From an uncultured Lachnospiraceae bacterium (lineage in GTDB: Bacteria; Bacillota; Clostridia; Lachnospirales; Lachnospiraceae): a DNA stretch of 64,000 nucleotides. Location of the stretch: assembly GCA_934432595.1 (NCBI GenBank), contig CAKRYR010000010.1, positions 1-64,000 of the forward strand, given 5' to 3'. The position numbers were made by a program, and so were the translations under genes. The stretch's first letter is position 1. Each line of letters starts with the position of its first letter. Shown here one piece after another: positions 1 to 8,391 of this stretch. The notes below the pieces were generated by a model. The model worked only from the letters and a program-made list of their open reading frames with translations, did no database searches and had not been told where the DNA came from.

Positions 1-104
1 GAAACAATTAATCAAAATCTTCTTATTCTCTTAGGAATTTTCAAGGTTGTTTCACTGTTCAATTATCAATGTTCATCGTTTGTTTTTTTCTCAATACTTG
101 TTAA

Positions 105-133
105 AAGATACCATATGTTTTTTTGTTTGTCAA
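105..133 (-). promoter_or_regulatory. Promoter P2 of outward stable-RNA-like transcript
   Basis: On the minus strand TTGACA (128-133) is separated by exactly 17 bp from TATCTT (105-110). Transcription would start near 95-98 and leave the window. It is the downstream member of a tandem pair. Confidence 0.7.
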
Positions 134-251
134 CACTAAAATTTATTTTGTTTTTTAACCTATATCTCAAAATCTTTTCTTGCTTTCACACGGCTGAAAA
201 CCCTTGCATTTTCAAGGCTTTTTAAGTTTCTTCCCTACGTCAGCGAAATTT

Positions 252-280
252 ATTTTATCACTATAGTTATTCTTTGTCAA
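252..280 (-). promoter_or_regulatory. Promoter P1 of outward stable-RNA-like transcript
   Basis: On the minus strand TTGACA (275-280) is followed after 17 bp by TAAAAT (252-257). The consensus -35 and ideal spacing make it a strong promoter. It lies just beyond the stop of the CvpA-type gene and points the same way. Confidence 0.65.
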
Positions 281-345
281 CTCTTTTTTTCATTTTTTTT
301 TAATATTTATTTTTTTACAATTTAATTATGTGTTATTTGTTAGTT

Positions 346-1032
346 TTACATCATGAATTGGTACATTATACGCATAATAACATTATTATCATATAGTATG
401 CTTAATATCGTATTATTTTCAATACATCGCATAGCACTCATTCCAAATTCAGTCTGTGATAAAAATGTAATAATAATAAACAAAATCCAAATCTCTATAA
501 TGCCCTGTACGCCTCCAAGCAATGTTCCTCCCATTCCATCAAACTGTTCTATCACTGGAAGCTTAGTAATTATATTTCCCATTATTGTTACAATTAACAG
601 CCCTATTCTAATCGCAAAATATACAATTACAAATGTAATTAAATTTATAATTATCCTTACTAATTCATCAACTATATATTCACTAAAAGAATCCAATGAT
701 CTCTCTTGATATACCTGCAAATTATTATTTTTCTTTAAATATCCCTTTATATACTTTGGCACTGGCATATTGTCTATAAACACTTCTTGTTCTTCATCAC
801 TCATCTTTTCAGTACAATTATCGATTAATCCTATAACTTGTTCTCTAATTTTTGAATTTATACCTACATTTCCATTAATTTGTTCTGCAATATATGGAGA
901 TACAAATGTAGTAATCAATATTGCTATAATTATTGAAGCTATTGAAAAAATAGTTTTAAATAAACCTTTTCTATATCCACTATATGTACTTCCTAAGAAT
1001 AGTATGATAACAAGAATTAATAACCAATTCAT
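346..1032 (-). CDS. CvpA family membrane protein
   Basis: A 228-residue integral membrane protein. The N-terminus is a hydrophobic helix followed by a Tyr/Arg/Gly-rich turn (SGYRKGLFKTIFS), the signature of the CvpA (colicin V production) family. A second helix follows at about 30-50, then a polar segment at about 55-115, and two more helices at about 125-150 and 170-195. CvpA proteins are poorly understood inner-membrane proteins linked to envelope functions; no enzymatic role can be assigned. The ATG is preceded by GGGAGG at a good distance. That site overlaps the stop codon of the upstream gene, so the two are probably co-transcribed and translationally close. No clear terminator follows before the outward promoters at 105-280. 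Confidence 0.75.
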   Translation of the reverse strand: MNWLLILVIILFLGSTYSGYRKGLFKTIFSIASIIIAILITTFVSPYIAEQINGNVGINSKIREQVIGLIDNCTEKMSDEEQEVFIDNMPVPKYIKGYLKKNNNLQVYQERSLDSFSEYIVDELVRIIINLITFVIVYFAIRIGLLIVTIMGNIITKLPVIEQFDGMGGTLLGGVQGIIEIWILFIIITFLSQTEFGMSAMRCIENNTILSILYDNNVIMRIMYQFMM

Positions 1033-1045
1033 AATATAATCCTCC

Positions 1046-2206
1046 CTAATTATTCACCAATTTTATCTTGTCAATGTTCTGTTGAGTAATAAAATAAAAC
1101 TTTTGTCTATTGTTATATGGTATTATATATTCCACTTCTTCTTTGAATTCCCCTCTGAATTTTATTTTACCTGAAGTACGTATTATTAATGCATCTTGCT
1201 CTGTGCTCATAACAATGTCATCTTTATAAATATCTATTTTATCATAATCATAGTTAATACTTTTTGTTAGTTTTTTTCTTCCATCAACTGTCCATAAATG
1301 TATAGTTTTTTCATCTTCTTTCTTTCCATCTACTACTATTCCAACATAATTATCTCTACAAATTATACTCCTAATAGTCTGCTCATATTTTTTAGTTTTA
1401 AACACTTCCTCTGGTGTCGCTTTCATCTTATACACAATAAACCTATCTTGCGAAAATACACATACTGTATCTGAATCTACAAAATCGACCTTAGGAACCA
1501 TAACTTTTCCATATGAATCTCCCTTAACTATTCTACTCTCATAGTTTTTTCCTACTTCTGCAAAATTGTAAAAGGTAACATAATTATTTACTTCTCCATC
1601 TTCAATTCTCATATAGCTTGTAACCAACTTTTTACTATCATTAGAAAATGCCATATCAACTGGATATCCATCTTCTTTAATTCTCGTTTTTATATCTATA
1701 TACTTCTTACTAGAATTAACTATACTAATATAATATGCCATATTTTCTTTAGTCATTATTGCAACCATTCCTGAATCAGATACTTCTACTTGGCATATTT
1801 CCCTTGCATTTTCAATTTTTTTTGCATTCCCCTTTTTATCGTAAACATTTATTTCCTTACCTCCTATATCTGCAACAGCAATATACTCACCAGACATTGC
1901 TACACTAGGATTTTTCATACTATAACTCGCACTCCATATTGTCTTCAAATCTTGTGAAATAACTGTTATTCCATCTGTGCTATATTTTATAATATCACTA
2001 TTATATCTTAAATATCCTTTTGTCATACTATCTGTTCTCGGCGTAGATTTTAAAACACTATATGAATTATATGTTCTTTGTGTTAAAGCACATATAGCTA
2101 TAACTATTATAATGATAGTAACTATAGCTATTAATATTACTGATATCCCCTTCTTATTCTTTTTTATAAATTTATTTGTAATATCTTTATCTTGTTGTTG
2201 CGTCAT
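1046..2206 (-). CDS. Membrane-anchored beta-propeller-like protein (DUF5711-like)
   Basis: A 386-residue protein with a short cytoplasmic N-terminus, one transmembrane helix at about residues 20-42 and a long extracytoplasmic part. That part is made of repeated short beta-strand units such as IWSASY, GEYIAVADIGG and DNYVGIVVDGK, which alternate small hydrophobic strands with turns as in a WD40/PQQ-like propeller. The layout (N-terminal anchor plus propeller) matches proteins annotated DUF5711 in Lachnospiraceae; the family name is from memory and not verified. It sits 13 nt upstream of the CvpA-type gene, so an envelope role shared with that protein is plausible. No catalytic motif is visible. 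Confidence 0.6.
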   Translation of the reverse strand: MTQQQDKDITNKFIKKNKKGISVILIAIVTIIIIVIAICALTQRTYNSYSVLKSTPRTDSMTKGYLRYNSDIIKYSTDGITVISQDLKTIWSASYSMKNPSVAMSGEYIAVADIGGKEINVYDKKGNAKKIENAREICQVEVSDSGMVAIMTKENMAYYISIVNSSKKYIDIKTRIKEDGYPVDMAFSNDSKKLVTSYMRIEDGEVNNYVTFYNFAEVGKNYESRIVKGDSYGKVMVPKVDFVDSDTVCVFSQDRFIVYKMKATPEEVFKTKKYEQTIRSIICRDNYVGIVVDGKKEDEKTIHLWTVDGRKKLTKSINYDYDKIDIYKDDIVMSTEQDALIIRTSGKIKFRGEFKEEVEYIIPYNNRQKFYFITQQNIDKIKLVNN

Positions 2207-2314
2207 TATCTTTCACACTCTCTTTTTATGTTTTTTCTAAAAAGTTTATTTCAAATAATTATACAACATTTTTTCTATAATATCACTATTTTTTACTAAT
2301 TTTTACTGTTTTAA

Positions 2315-3472
2315 TTATGGTATCAATATTTTTTGTCCTATATATATCTTATTCTCATCCTCTATTCCATTTGCCCTCTTTATTAAATCCACTTTTTTTA
2401 TAGTCCCATACATTTTTCTACTGATATCTACTAAAGCATCTCCCTTTTTTACAGTATAAAAATTTTTCTTTTTTTTTGCCTGAGACTTTTCAACTTTTTT
2501 TACTATAGGCTTTTCAGTTATTATTGGCGTTGAGGTTTCTGAATTATTTTCTTTCACTATAGGTTTCTCAGTTTCTATGGGTTCCTTCGTTTCTATTCCC
2601 CCTGCTATAGTCTGTATATCAAGTAATTCATCATTCTTCTTTTTCATAACATTCTCAGTTTTACTCAAAATTTTTTTTGCTTTCATTTTAGTAATCTTTT
2701 CAAATGTATCAACTTTCACTATCCCTACTGTCAAAACAACCAAAATGCTTGCTATTAAACTCCCATACTTAATCTTTTTATTCCATCTCCCACTTATTAA
2801 CTCTTTATATTTAGAATAATCTAGATTTTTACTCATATATACAGTATTCTTTGGAATAGTAAATGACCTTATCTTCTCATCAATGCTTCTATCAACAATT
2901 TCAGTCGGTGAATAACCATATTCTATACTCTTACCATCCTTCATACAGAGCATATAATTTTGCATAGGTTCATTTCGTTCATAATAAACATAATATCCCT
3001 TTTGTTTAATAAAATTATAATTATTATATCTATAAAATATTTCCTCTTTGTTAGCATCATAAATTAATACTATATCTCCCATTAACTTTGAATTAAAATA
3101 CTCATAAATATTATCATTAAAGTTTATCCATTCCTCATCTGTTATTATTCCTAATCCCATCACATCCATACCATCAAAGAAATTTTCCTTTTTATTTGTT
3201 ATTTTTGATATTCTCTCATTTTCTAATAACTCAGTATACTTTTCAACACCTTCTACCTCTATCACTCCATTTATAAATGTGTATAATACATCTTCTACAC
3301 ACTTTTTATTTCCTATTAAAACCAACACCTTTTCATTATCAAAGGATTCCTTCGATAGCTGTTTAATATATGTCATTACATAATCTTCTATATATATTTT
3401 ATCATTTGCAATCGCATGTCCAATTTGTCTGATATTCTTTGGTAATAAGTCCTTTACAATATTCTCATTCAT
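2315..3472 (-). CDS. LysM-domain membrane protein
   Basis: The frame is open up to 3631, but the best start is the ATG at 3472 (protein begins MNENIVKDLLPKNIRQIG, 385 residues). A GGAG lies 7 nt upstream of it, and the recR terminator falls between the two candidate starts. The N-terminal ~230 residues are a soluble domain with a conserved-looking PKNIRQIG...KIYIEDYVMTYI opening. A single transmembrane helix follows at about 235-255 (numbering from this start), then a charged Thr/Pro/Glu/Lys-rich linker and a C-terminal LysM domain starting YTVKKGDALVDIS and ending QKILIP. LysM binds peptidoglycan, so the C-terminus is probably outside the membrane in the wall and the N-terminal domain inside. 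The cytoplasmic domain's function is unknown. A weak promoter candidate (TCGACA, 18 bp, TGATAA) lies at 3511-3540. Confidence 0.7.
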   Translation of the reverse strand: MNENIVKDLLPKNIRQIGHAIANDKIYIEDYVMTYIKQLSKESFDNEKVLVLIGNKKCVEDVLYTFINGVIEVEGVEKYTELLENERISKITNKKENFFDGMDVMGLGIITDEEWINFNDNIYEYFNSKLMGDIVLIYDANKEEIFYRYNNYNFIKQKGYYVYYERNEPMQNYMLCMKDGKSIEYGYSPTEIVDRSIDEKIRSFTIPKNTVYMSKNLDYSKYKELISGRWNKKIKYGSLIASILVVLTVGIVKVDTFEKITKMKAKKILSKTENVMKKKNDELLDIQTIAGGIETKEPIETEKPIVKENNSETSTPIITEKPIVKKVEKSQAKKKKNFYTVKKGDALVDISRKMYGTIKKVDLIKRANGIEDENKIYIGQKILIP

Positions 3473-3559
3473 AATATATCTCCATCCTTCAATCTTTTTG
3501 TATCTATACTTTATCACACTAGAATCAAATAATTTGTCGATATTAGAATGGTAAACAAA

Positions 3560-3596
3560 AAAAGTATGCAAATTTCTAAAAAATTCACATACTTTT
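3560..3596 (-). terminator. Rho-independent terminator after recR
   Basis: On the minus strand a 9-bp stem (AAAAGTATG with CATACTTTT) with a long AT loop is followed by a run of T (complement of 3556-3563). It lies just after the recR stop and separates the recR transcript from the LysM gene. Confidence 0.65.
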
Positions 3597-3608
3597 ATGT
3601 TTTTTCTT

Positions 3609-4205
3609 TTATAATTCAACTCTTCCTTCAAGGGCTCTAAGTAAAGTTACCTCATCTATGTACTCTAAATCTCCTCCTACAGGAACTCCACTAGCTATCC
3701 TACTAACCTTAATTCCTGTTGGTTTAATTAATTTACTTATATACATAGCTGTGGTTTCACCTTCTAAACTAGAATTAGTTGCAATTATAACCTCTTCCAC
3801 ATCACCTTGAAGTCTCTGCATTAATTCTTTAAGTTTAATGTCCCCCGGTCCTATACCTAACATTGGAGAAATTGCACCATGTAAAACATGATACACTCCA
3901 TCGAACTTCTGCGTTTTCTCATATGCAGTTAAATCCCTTGAGTTCTCTACTACCATTATTATTTTGTGATTTCGCTTTTCACTTGCACATATCGGACACA
4001 CTTCTTTATCTGTCAAGCAAAAGCATTCCTTGCAATATCTCACATTATTTTTTGCATCTATAATTGCTTTAGATAATGATTCAACCTGCTCTTTTGGCAT
4101 ATTTATTATATGAAATGCTAACCTTTGCGCTGTCTTAGCACCAATACTTGGTAGTCTAGATAATTCTTCTATTAATTTACTAATTTGACTACTATAATAA
4201 TCCAT
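3609..4205 (-). CDS. recR: Recombination mediator RecR
   Basis: A 198-residue protein of the usual RecR length. RecR acts with RecO (and RecF) to load RecA on gapped DNA. Visible parts are an N-terminal helix-hairpin-helix (LSRLPSIGAKTAQRLAFHI), a C4 zinc finger (C58, C61, C70, C73), and a Toprim domain with VVENSRDLTAYE and ATNSSLEGETTAMYI. The C-terminal ALEGRV ending is also typical. It lies 2 nt downstream of the ybaB-type gene, in the widespread dnaX-ybaB-recR order, so the three are almost certainly an operon. Nothing is odd about it. Confidence 0.95.
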   Translation of the reverse strand: MDYYSSQISKLIEELSRLPSIGAKTAQRLAFHIINMPKEQVESLSKAIIDAKNNVRYCKECFCLTDKEVCPICASEKRNHKIIMVVENSRDLTAYEKTQKFDGVYHVLHGAISPMLGIGPGDIKLKELMQRLQGDVEEVIIATNSSLEGETTAMYISKLIKPTGIKVSRIASGVPVGGDLEYIDEVTLLRALEGRVEL

Positions 4206-4207
4206 AC

Positions 4208-4564
4208 CTAAAACGGAAATCCTCCGCCTAATCCTCCTAATCCACCAGCAATCTGACTCATAGCCTCAGTTGACTCTTCTTCCATCATCCTTAAAGCCTC
4301 ATTAGTTGCTGCCATAATAAGGTCTTGTAACATTTCTATATCATCAGGATCAACAACTTCCTCTGCCAATTCAACAGCTACAACTTCTTTTTTACCTGAA
4401 ACTTTAACCTTAACTGCACCGCCACCAGCAGATGCTTCCCATTCTTTCTCTTCAATCTCTTTTGTCTTCTCTTCCATTTGTTTCTGCATTCTTTGTGCTT
4501 GTTTCATAAGGTTATTCATATTTCCTGGCATTCCTCCACCTGGGAATCCTCCACGTCTTGCCAT
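4208..4564 (-). CDS. YbaB/EbfC family nucleoid-associated protein
   Basis: A DNA-binding nucleoid protein, working as a dimer, encoded between dnaX and recR as in most Firmicutes. The ATG at 4564 (MARRGGFPGG) is preferred over an in-frame ATG at 4582, because GGAGG lies 8 nt before it; this gives 118 residues. Seen in the sequence: a Gly-rich N-terminus, an amphipathic helix MNNLMKQAQRMQKQMEEKTK, then the conserved core with SAGGGAVKVKVSGKKEV and a helix DLIMAATNEALRMMEEES. It ends in a Gly-rich tail GGLGGLGGGFPF. Confidence 0.93.
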   Translation of the reverse strand: MARRGGFPGGGMPGNMNNLMKQAQRMQKQMEEKTKEIEEKEWEASAGGGAVKVKVSGKKEVVAVELAEEVVDPDDIEMLQDLIMAATNEALRMMEEESTEAMSQIAGGLGGLGGGFPF

Positions 4565-4600
4565 AATAAAATCCTCCTTCATATCCTTTTAACTATATTT

Positions 4601-6190
4601 TTATTCTTCATAAGTTATATCACCATGTATTATTGCAGCAATATTTACTAAATTATCAGAATGTTCATTACTATTACTCTTTAATTGAGTTTTTATATTA
4701 ACCTCTTTGTTAATTAATGAAATGATAATATTCTTTATTTCTGCCATATGCATCTCACTACTTATCATACTATAATCGAAATCATCTTCAAATACAAGTA
4801 CTAATGTACCCTCTTCACTTGCATAGGGCTTAGCCTTCATCAAACTTTCTCTAAAAGCTATAGGTGCCTTATTAACAACCTGTTGCCATCCTCTAGCTAA
4901 CTCTTTAATCTCTTCTGGTAGAGCCTTAACCAGCTCTTTTCTTTGTTCCTCTATATAAACTGGAACATCTTCTTGAGAATCATTAGTTTGTATTTCACTA
5001 GACATATTATCTACTTTATCTGAACTTACAACAACTCCATTTTCCAATTTCTTTTCAAGCACATCTATTCTATTTAGTAATGACTCAACATCATCTTCCA
5101 TCTGTGGCTTACATAATTTAATAAATGCAGCTTCTAAAAGAACTCTTTTCTGTGTTGCAAACTTTAATTGGTTTGATAAATCTGAAAATACACGTATATA
5201 GCGCATTAATGAATCTATATTAACCTCTACTGATTTTTTCCTTAATTCCATTAATTTTTCTTCTGTAACATCAACTAATTCAAGTGTATTCTCTGTAGTC
5301 TTAATAAGCATTATGTTTCTCAAAAACCACGTGAAATTAATAACGAACTGATTAAGATCCTTACCGTCTAAAATTACCTTTTCAATCAATTTAATTCCAC
5401 GAGATACCTGTCCTTCATTAATACACGTAAGCATTTCTGAAAATAAATCTATATCGACAGCACCTAATACTTCTAATACATTATCATATGTTAACTTCTC
5501 ACCAAAATGAAATGATATACATTGATCAAGTAAACTTAGCGCATCTCTCATTGCACCATCAGCACATTTTGCTATATATTTAACAGCTTTTTCGTCTGCT
5601 TCTATGTTCTCTTGTTCCATCAATTCATGTAAACGCTCTACTATAGTATCAACTTGCATCCTTTTAAACTCATATCTTTGACACCTTGATAAAATCGTTA
5701 TAGGTATCTTATGTGCCTCAGTTGTTGCAAGAATAAATATAACGTAACTAGGTGGTTCTTCCAAAGTTTTTAATAGCGCATTAAATGCCCCTTGAGAAAG
5801 CATATGAACCTCGTCAATAATATATACTTTATATTTCCCTTCTGTAGGAGAATACTGAACCTCATCAACTATCTGCCTAATATTATCTACACCATTATTT
5901 GATGCCGCATCAATCTCTGACACATTTAATGACGTTTGGTTATTAATTGACTTACATATTTCACATTCATTACATGGGCCATTCTCAGTTGGATGTTCAC
6001 AATTAACAGCTTTAGCAAAAATCTTTGCAATAGTTGTCTTACCTGTTCCTCTTGTACCAGAAAATAAGTAAGCATGTCCTATTCTATTTGACATAATTTG
6101 ATTCTTCAAAGCCGTAACAATATGATTCTGTCCCTTAACATCTTTAAAATCATTCGGCCTAAACTTTCTATAAAGTGCTACATACGACAT
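4601..6190 (-). CDS. dnaX: DNA polymerase III subunit gamma/tau
   Basis: The clamp-loader ATPase of the replisome, 529 residues. Domains in order: AAA+ module with Walker A GTRGTGKTT (K51), a zinc-binding cluster (C64, C73, C76, C79), Walker B IIDEVHMLS, and the SRC sensor motif ILSRCQRYEF; lid and collar helices to about residue 370; then a variable linker and a C-terminal domain of about 120 residues that would form the tau-specific part. There is no obvious programmed frameshift heptamer. GGAGTG precedes the ATG. It is the first gene of the dnaX-ybaB-recR operon. No SRP RNA gene, a common neighbour of dnaX, is recognisable upstream. Confidence 0.95.
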   Translation of the reverse strand: MSYVALYRKFRPNDFKDVKGQNHIVTALKNQIMSNRIGHAYLFSGTRGTGKTTIAKIFAKAVNCEHPTENGPCNECEICKSINNQTSLNVSEIDAASNNGVDNIRQIVDEVQYSPTEGKYKVYIIDEVHMLSQGAFNALLKTLEEPPSYVIFILATTEAHKIPITILSRCQRYEFKRMQVDTIVERLHELMEQENIEADEKAVKYIAKCADGAMRDALSLLDQCISFHFGEKLTYDNVLEVLGAVDIDLFSEMLTCINEGQVSRGIKLIEKVILDGKDLNQFVINFTWFLRNIMLIKTTENTLELVDVTEEKLMELRKKSVEVNIDSLMRYIRVFSDLSNQLKFATQKRVLLEAAFIKLCKPQMEDDVESLLNRIDVLEKKLENGVVVSSDKVDNMSSEIQTNDSQEDVPVYIEEQRKELVKALPEEIKELARGWQQVVNKAPIAFRESLMKAKPYASEEGTLVLVFEDDFDYSMISSEMHMAEIKNIIISLINKEVNIKTQLKSNSNEHSDNLVNIAAIIHGDITYEE

Positions 6191-6680
6191 AAAAATTCAC
6201 TCCAAAATGTTACAATCTACACCTTAAAATATACTGTATATTTCCCAAAAATTCAATAAAAATTTATATATATTTTTCTATTTGATCACTACAATTATTC
6301 AATAATATATACGTAATGTATTCTAGATATTATCAGAAAATTACCATATCACTTTTTAATCTGCTTAGCCAATTATTAACTTCTAATTCTATTAAATATA
6401 TAATTAGCTATAAAGCTACTTCAAATTCATATATTTCTTGCATAGCAATTAGTAAATCTTTCCAGTAAACAGAATTAAGTTTATAATATATTCAATTTTT
6501 GCACTATCTGTGCATCTCGGTACTTAGCGAATACAAGATGTAAATCGCAGTATGAGCTTAGAACCGCTAGTTGCACAGCTAAGTGAGAACGTGTGCAACA
6601 ATGAATATATTATAAACTTAATTCGTCACTAGAACCACCTACTAAAACTTGCACCAATCTTCACTAGAACAGAAAACCCT
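6191..6680. other. 490-nt spacer between dnaX and pfkA with one large palindromic element
   Basis: 6191-6471 is plain AT-rich sequence that presumably holds the dnaX promoter; no consensus promoter stands out. 6472-6624 is a long inverted-repeat element listed separately. 6625-6680 holds nothing recognisable. A search by eye for the conserved bases of an SRP RNA on both strands found none. Confidence 0.5.
6472..6624. repeat. 153-bp element with perfect 23-bp terminal inverted repeats
   Basis: Left arm 6472-6494 and right arm 6602-6624 are perfect 23-bp inverted repeats (left arm begins GAATTAAGTTTATAATAT). Inside are further nested complementary pairs: TTGCAC (6499-6504) with GTGCAA (6593-6598), CTGTGCA (6508-6514) with TGCACAG (6572-6578), and ACTTAGC (6522-6528) with GCTAAGT (6578-6584). 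The whole could fold into one long branched hairpin. It has no reading frame. It may be a MITE-like element or a structured RNA; it also lies where the pfkA transcript should end. No clear target-site duplication was seen. Confidence 0.75.
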
Positions 6681-7754
6681 TTAATCCCCAACGCTAATAC
6701 CTAATAATTTAGCTTCCTTAATCATAGCGCATTTAGGGTCTACACCTTTTAGTTTGCCTGCTGCCTCCTCTAATGGAACTGGTACAATTTTATCACCTTT
6801 AAAACCAACCATATATCCATACTTTTCTTTAATAATTAAATTAGCAGCTTCTACGCCTAATCTTGTAGCAACTATTCTATCATATGGTGTAGGGTTTCCT
6901 CCACGTTGAGTATGTCCAGGTACAGCTACTCTTACCTCAACACCTGCTTTTTCCTCCAATTCATGTGCAATCTCATACGCAACAGAAGGATATGTTGAAT
7001 TTTTTAATTTCTGTTTATATTCTTTTTTACTTAATTTTGCATCCTCTTTTGAGATAGCACCTTCTGCCACAGCTATAATTGAAAAACGTTTTCCTGCCTT
7101 TTCCCTTTTCTTTATAGCCTTAACAACTTCTTTTATGTCATATGGAATCTCAGGTAATAAAATAACATCTGCACCAGAAGCCATACCTGCATATAATGTC
7201 ATCCAGCCAACCTTATGTCCCATTACTTCTACAATAAATACTCTACCATGAGAAGTTGCTGTTGTATGAATGCAATCAATTGCTCTAGTTGCAACATCAA
7301 CTGCACTATGGAACCCAAATGTTACATCAGTTCCCCATATATCATTATCAATAGTCTTTGGCAAATGAATTACATTTAATCCTTCTTCTCTAAGTCTATT
7401 AGCTGTCTTTTGTGTACCATTTCCTCCCAAAACAACAAGAGCGTCTAATTTTAATTTCTCATAATTTTTCTTCATTTCTTCAACTTTATTTAAGCCTTCT
7501 GGCGTTGGATCATCAATCTGTTTAAATGGTGTTCTTGATGTTCCTAGCATTGTTCCACCTGTATTAAGTATTCCTGAGAAATCCTTAGGAGTAAGTAACT
7601 TATAGTTACCATATATTAACCCTCTATATCCCTCTAATATACCATATATTTCAATATCATCATATTGTTCATAAAGTGTTTTTGCCACACCTCTCATTGT
7701 TGCGTTCAAACTCTGGCAATCTCCTCCACTTGTTACAAAACCAAATCTCTTCAT
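6681..7754 (-). CDS. pfkA: 6-phosphofructokinase (group III type)
   Basis: Phosphorylates fructose-6-phosphate to fructose-1,6-bisphosphate in glycolysis. 357 residues, starting at an ATG preceded by GGAGG. Visible motifs: VTSGGDCQSLNATMRG (phosphoryl-donor site), LGGNGT (residues 109-114), LPKTIDND (131-138, with the catalytic Asp), GHKVGWM and PGHTQRGG. The Gly at 113 is typical of ATP users and the Lys at 133 of pyrophosphate or mixed-type group III enzymes; Asn112 replaces the usual Asp/Glu. Sequence alone does not settle the phosphoryl donor. The gene is monocistronic, with no neighbour in a tight operon. Confidence 0.9.
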   Translation of the reverse strand: MKRFGFVTSGGDCQSLNATMRGVAKTLYEQYDDIEIYGILEGYRGLIYGNYKLLTPKDFSGILNTGGTMLGTSRTPFKQIDDPTPEGLNKVEEMKKNYEKLKLDALVVLGGNGTQKTANRLREEGLNVIHLPKTIDNDIWGTDVTFGFHSAVDVATRAIDCIHTTATSHGRVFIVEVMGHKVGWMTLYAGMASGADVILLPEIPYDIKEVVKAIKKREKAGKRFSIIAVAEGAISKEDAKLSKKEYKQKLKNSTYPSVAYEIAHELEEKAGVEVRVAVPGHTQRGGNPTPYDRIVATRLGVEAANLIIKEKYGYMVGFKGDKIVPVPLEEAAGKLKGVDPKCAMIKEAKLLGISVGD

Positions 7755-7982
7755 AAAAGTTTTCCTCCATTTCGAAGTCTATATTTCTAATTTTATTATT
7801 CTATTATTTACTGAAAATAAATTCCATATCAATTATAATTTAATATTACAAAATTTTCCAGTTCATATGTTTTTATCGAATTATTTTTATTATTTCATAA
7901 TACTATATCAAAATATTCTCTTGCTTAATTAACTCTAATTATTTATAATATCATATTATTGACTATTGAAATGAGGTATATT

Positions 7983-8252
7983 ATGTTTCGATTATGGGCT
8001 AAAGTCTTTAAAGAGAATAAACTTTTAAAAGATATTGTAATAGAAAACGATTCAACTGAATTAAATAGAACACGTAAAGTTTTTGACGCTATAGATTCTA
8101 TATGTTATGAATTTGATTTGTCAAAACCAATATGGCTTGATTCTACTATAAAAGATTTTCAAATACATGATAAAACAAGATTTACCAAGGATAATTTTAT
8201 TGATAGCATAGACTTTGATTTTCTTGAAATCGAAGTCATTGAAGAAGATTAG
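7983..8252 (+). CDS. Small conserved hypothetical protein
   Basis: An acidic soluble protein of 89 residues if translation starts at the ATG at 7983 (MFRLWAKVFKEN), which has GAGGT 5 nt before it; the frame is open back to a TTG at 7959. It contains TRKVFDAIDSICYEFDLSKPIWLDSTIKDF and a C-terminus rich in Asp, Glu and Phe. It resembles small proteins of unknown function that are common in Lachnospiraceae. No membrane segment, metal site or DNA-binding motif is visible. It stands alone on the plus strand and ends at a strong terminator. Confidence 0.75.
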   Translation: MFRLWAKVFKENKLLKDIVIENDSTELNRTRKVFDAIDSICYEFDLSKPIWLDSTIKDFQIHDKTRFTKDNFIDSIDFDFLEIEVIEED

Positions 8253-8255
8253 AAC

Positions 8256-8277
8256 AAAGAGTCGCTTGCGACTCTTT
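8256..8277 (+). terminator. Hairpin terminator after the small conserved gene
   Basis: A perfect stem AAAGAGTCG/CGACTCTTT closes a CTTG loop immediately after the stop codon. The T-run is short (TTT), so efficiency is uncertain. The hairpin is also the left part of a larger palindromic repeat unit. Confidence 0.65.
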
Positions 8278-8330
8278 CATGCACGAGTGGGAACGCAGTT
8301 CAAATTTTCCTTCCGCGAACTGCACATCCT
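8256..8330. repeat. Palindromic intergenic repeat unit, copy 1
   Basis: Two hairpins in a row: the AGAGTCGC/GCGACTCT stem, then GCAGTTC (8295-8301) pairing with GAACTGC (8317-8323). Between them is GCACGAGTGGGAACG. A diverged version of the same order of motifs (CTTGC, ACTCTT, GCACGA, AAACACAATT) occurs at 9946-9990, which suggests a dispersed family of non-coding repeats in this genome. Confidence 0.5.
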
Positions 8331-8391
8331 CACAAAGTGTTTACTTTTATTCTTTAATTATTATCACAAGTCCTTAAATTGTATTTTAATT

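Larger units (their letters stand above)
1..345 (-). other. Outward-reading leader region, probably of an rRNA or tRNA operon left of the window
   Basis: No protein gene is visible here. On the minus strand two strong sigma-A-type promoters lie about 147 bp apart and both read out of the window. The second is followed by a leader containing AACCTTGAAAATTCC, and a related palindrome CCTTGCATTTTCAAGG lies between the promoters at about 204-219. Tandem consensus promoters followed by a long untranslated AT-rich leader are typical of rRNA operons in clostridia. That the RNA is ribosomal is inference, because the gene itself is outside the window. Confidence 0.55.

Noticed and set aside
6191..6680. 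SRP RNA gene next to dnaX
   Set aside because: The conserved SRP helix 8 bases were not found on either strand; the structured part is a simple long inverted repeat.
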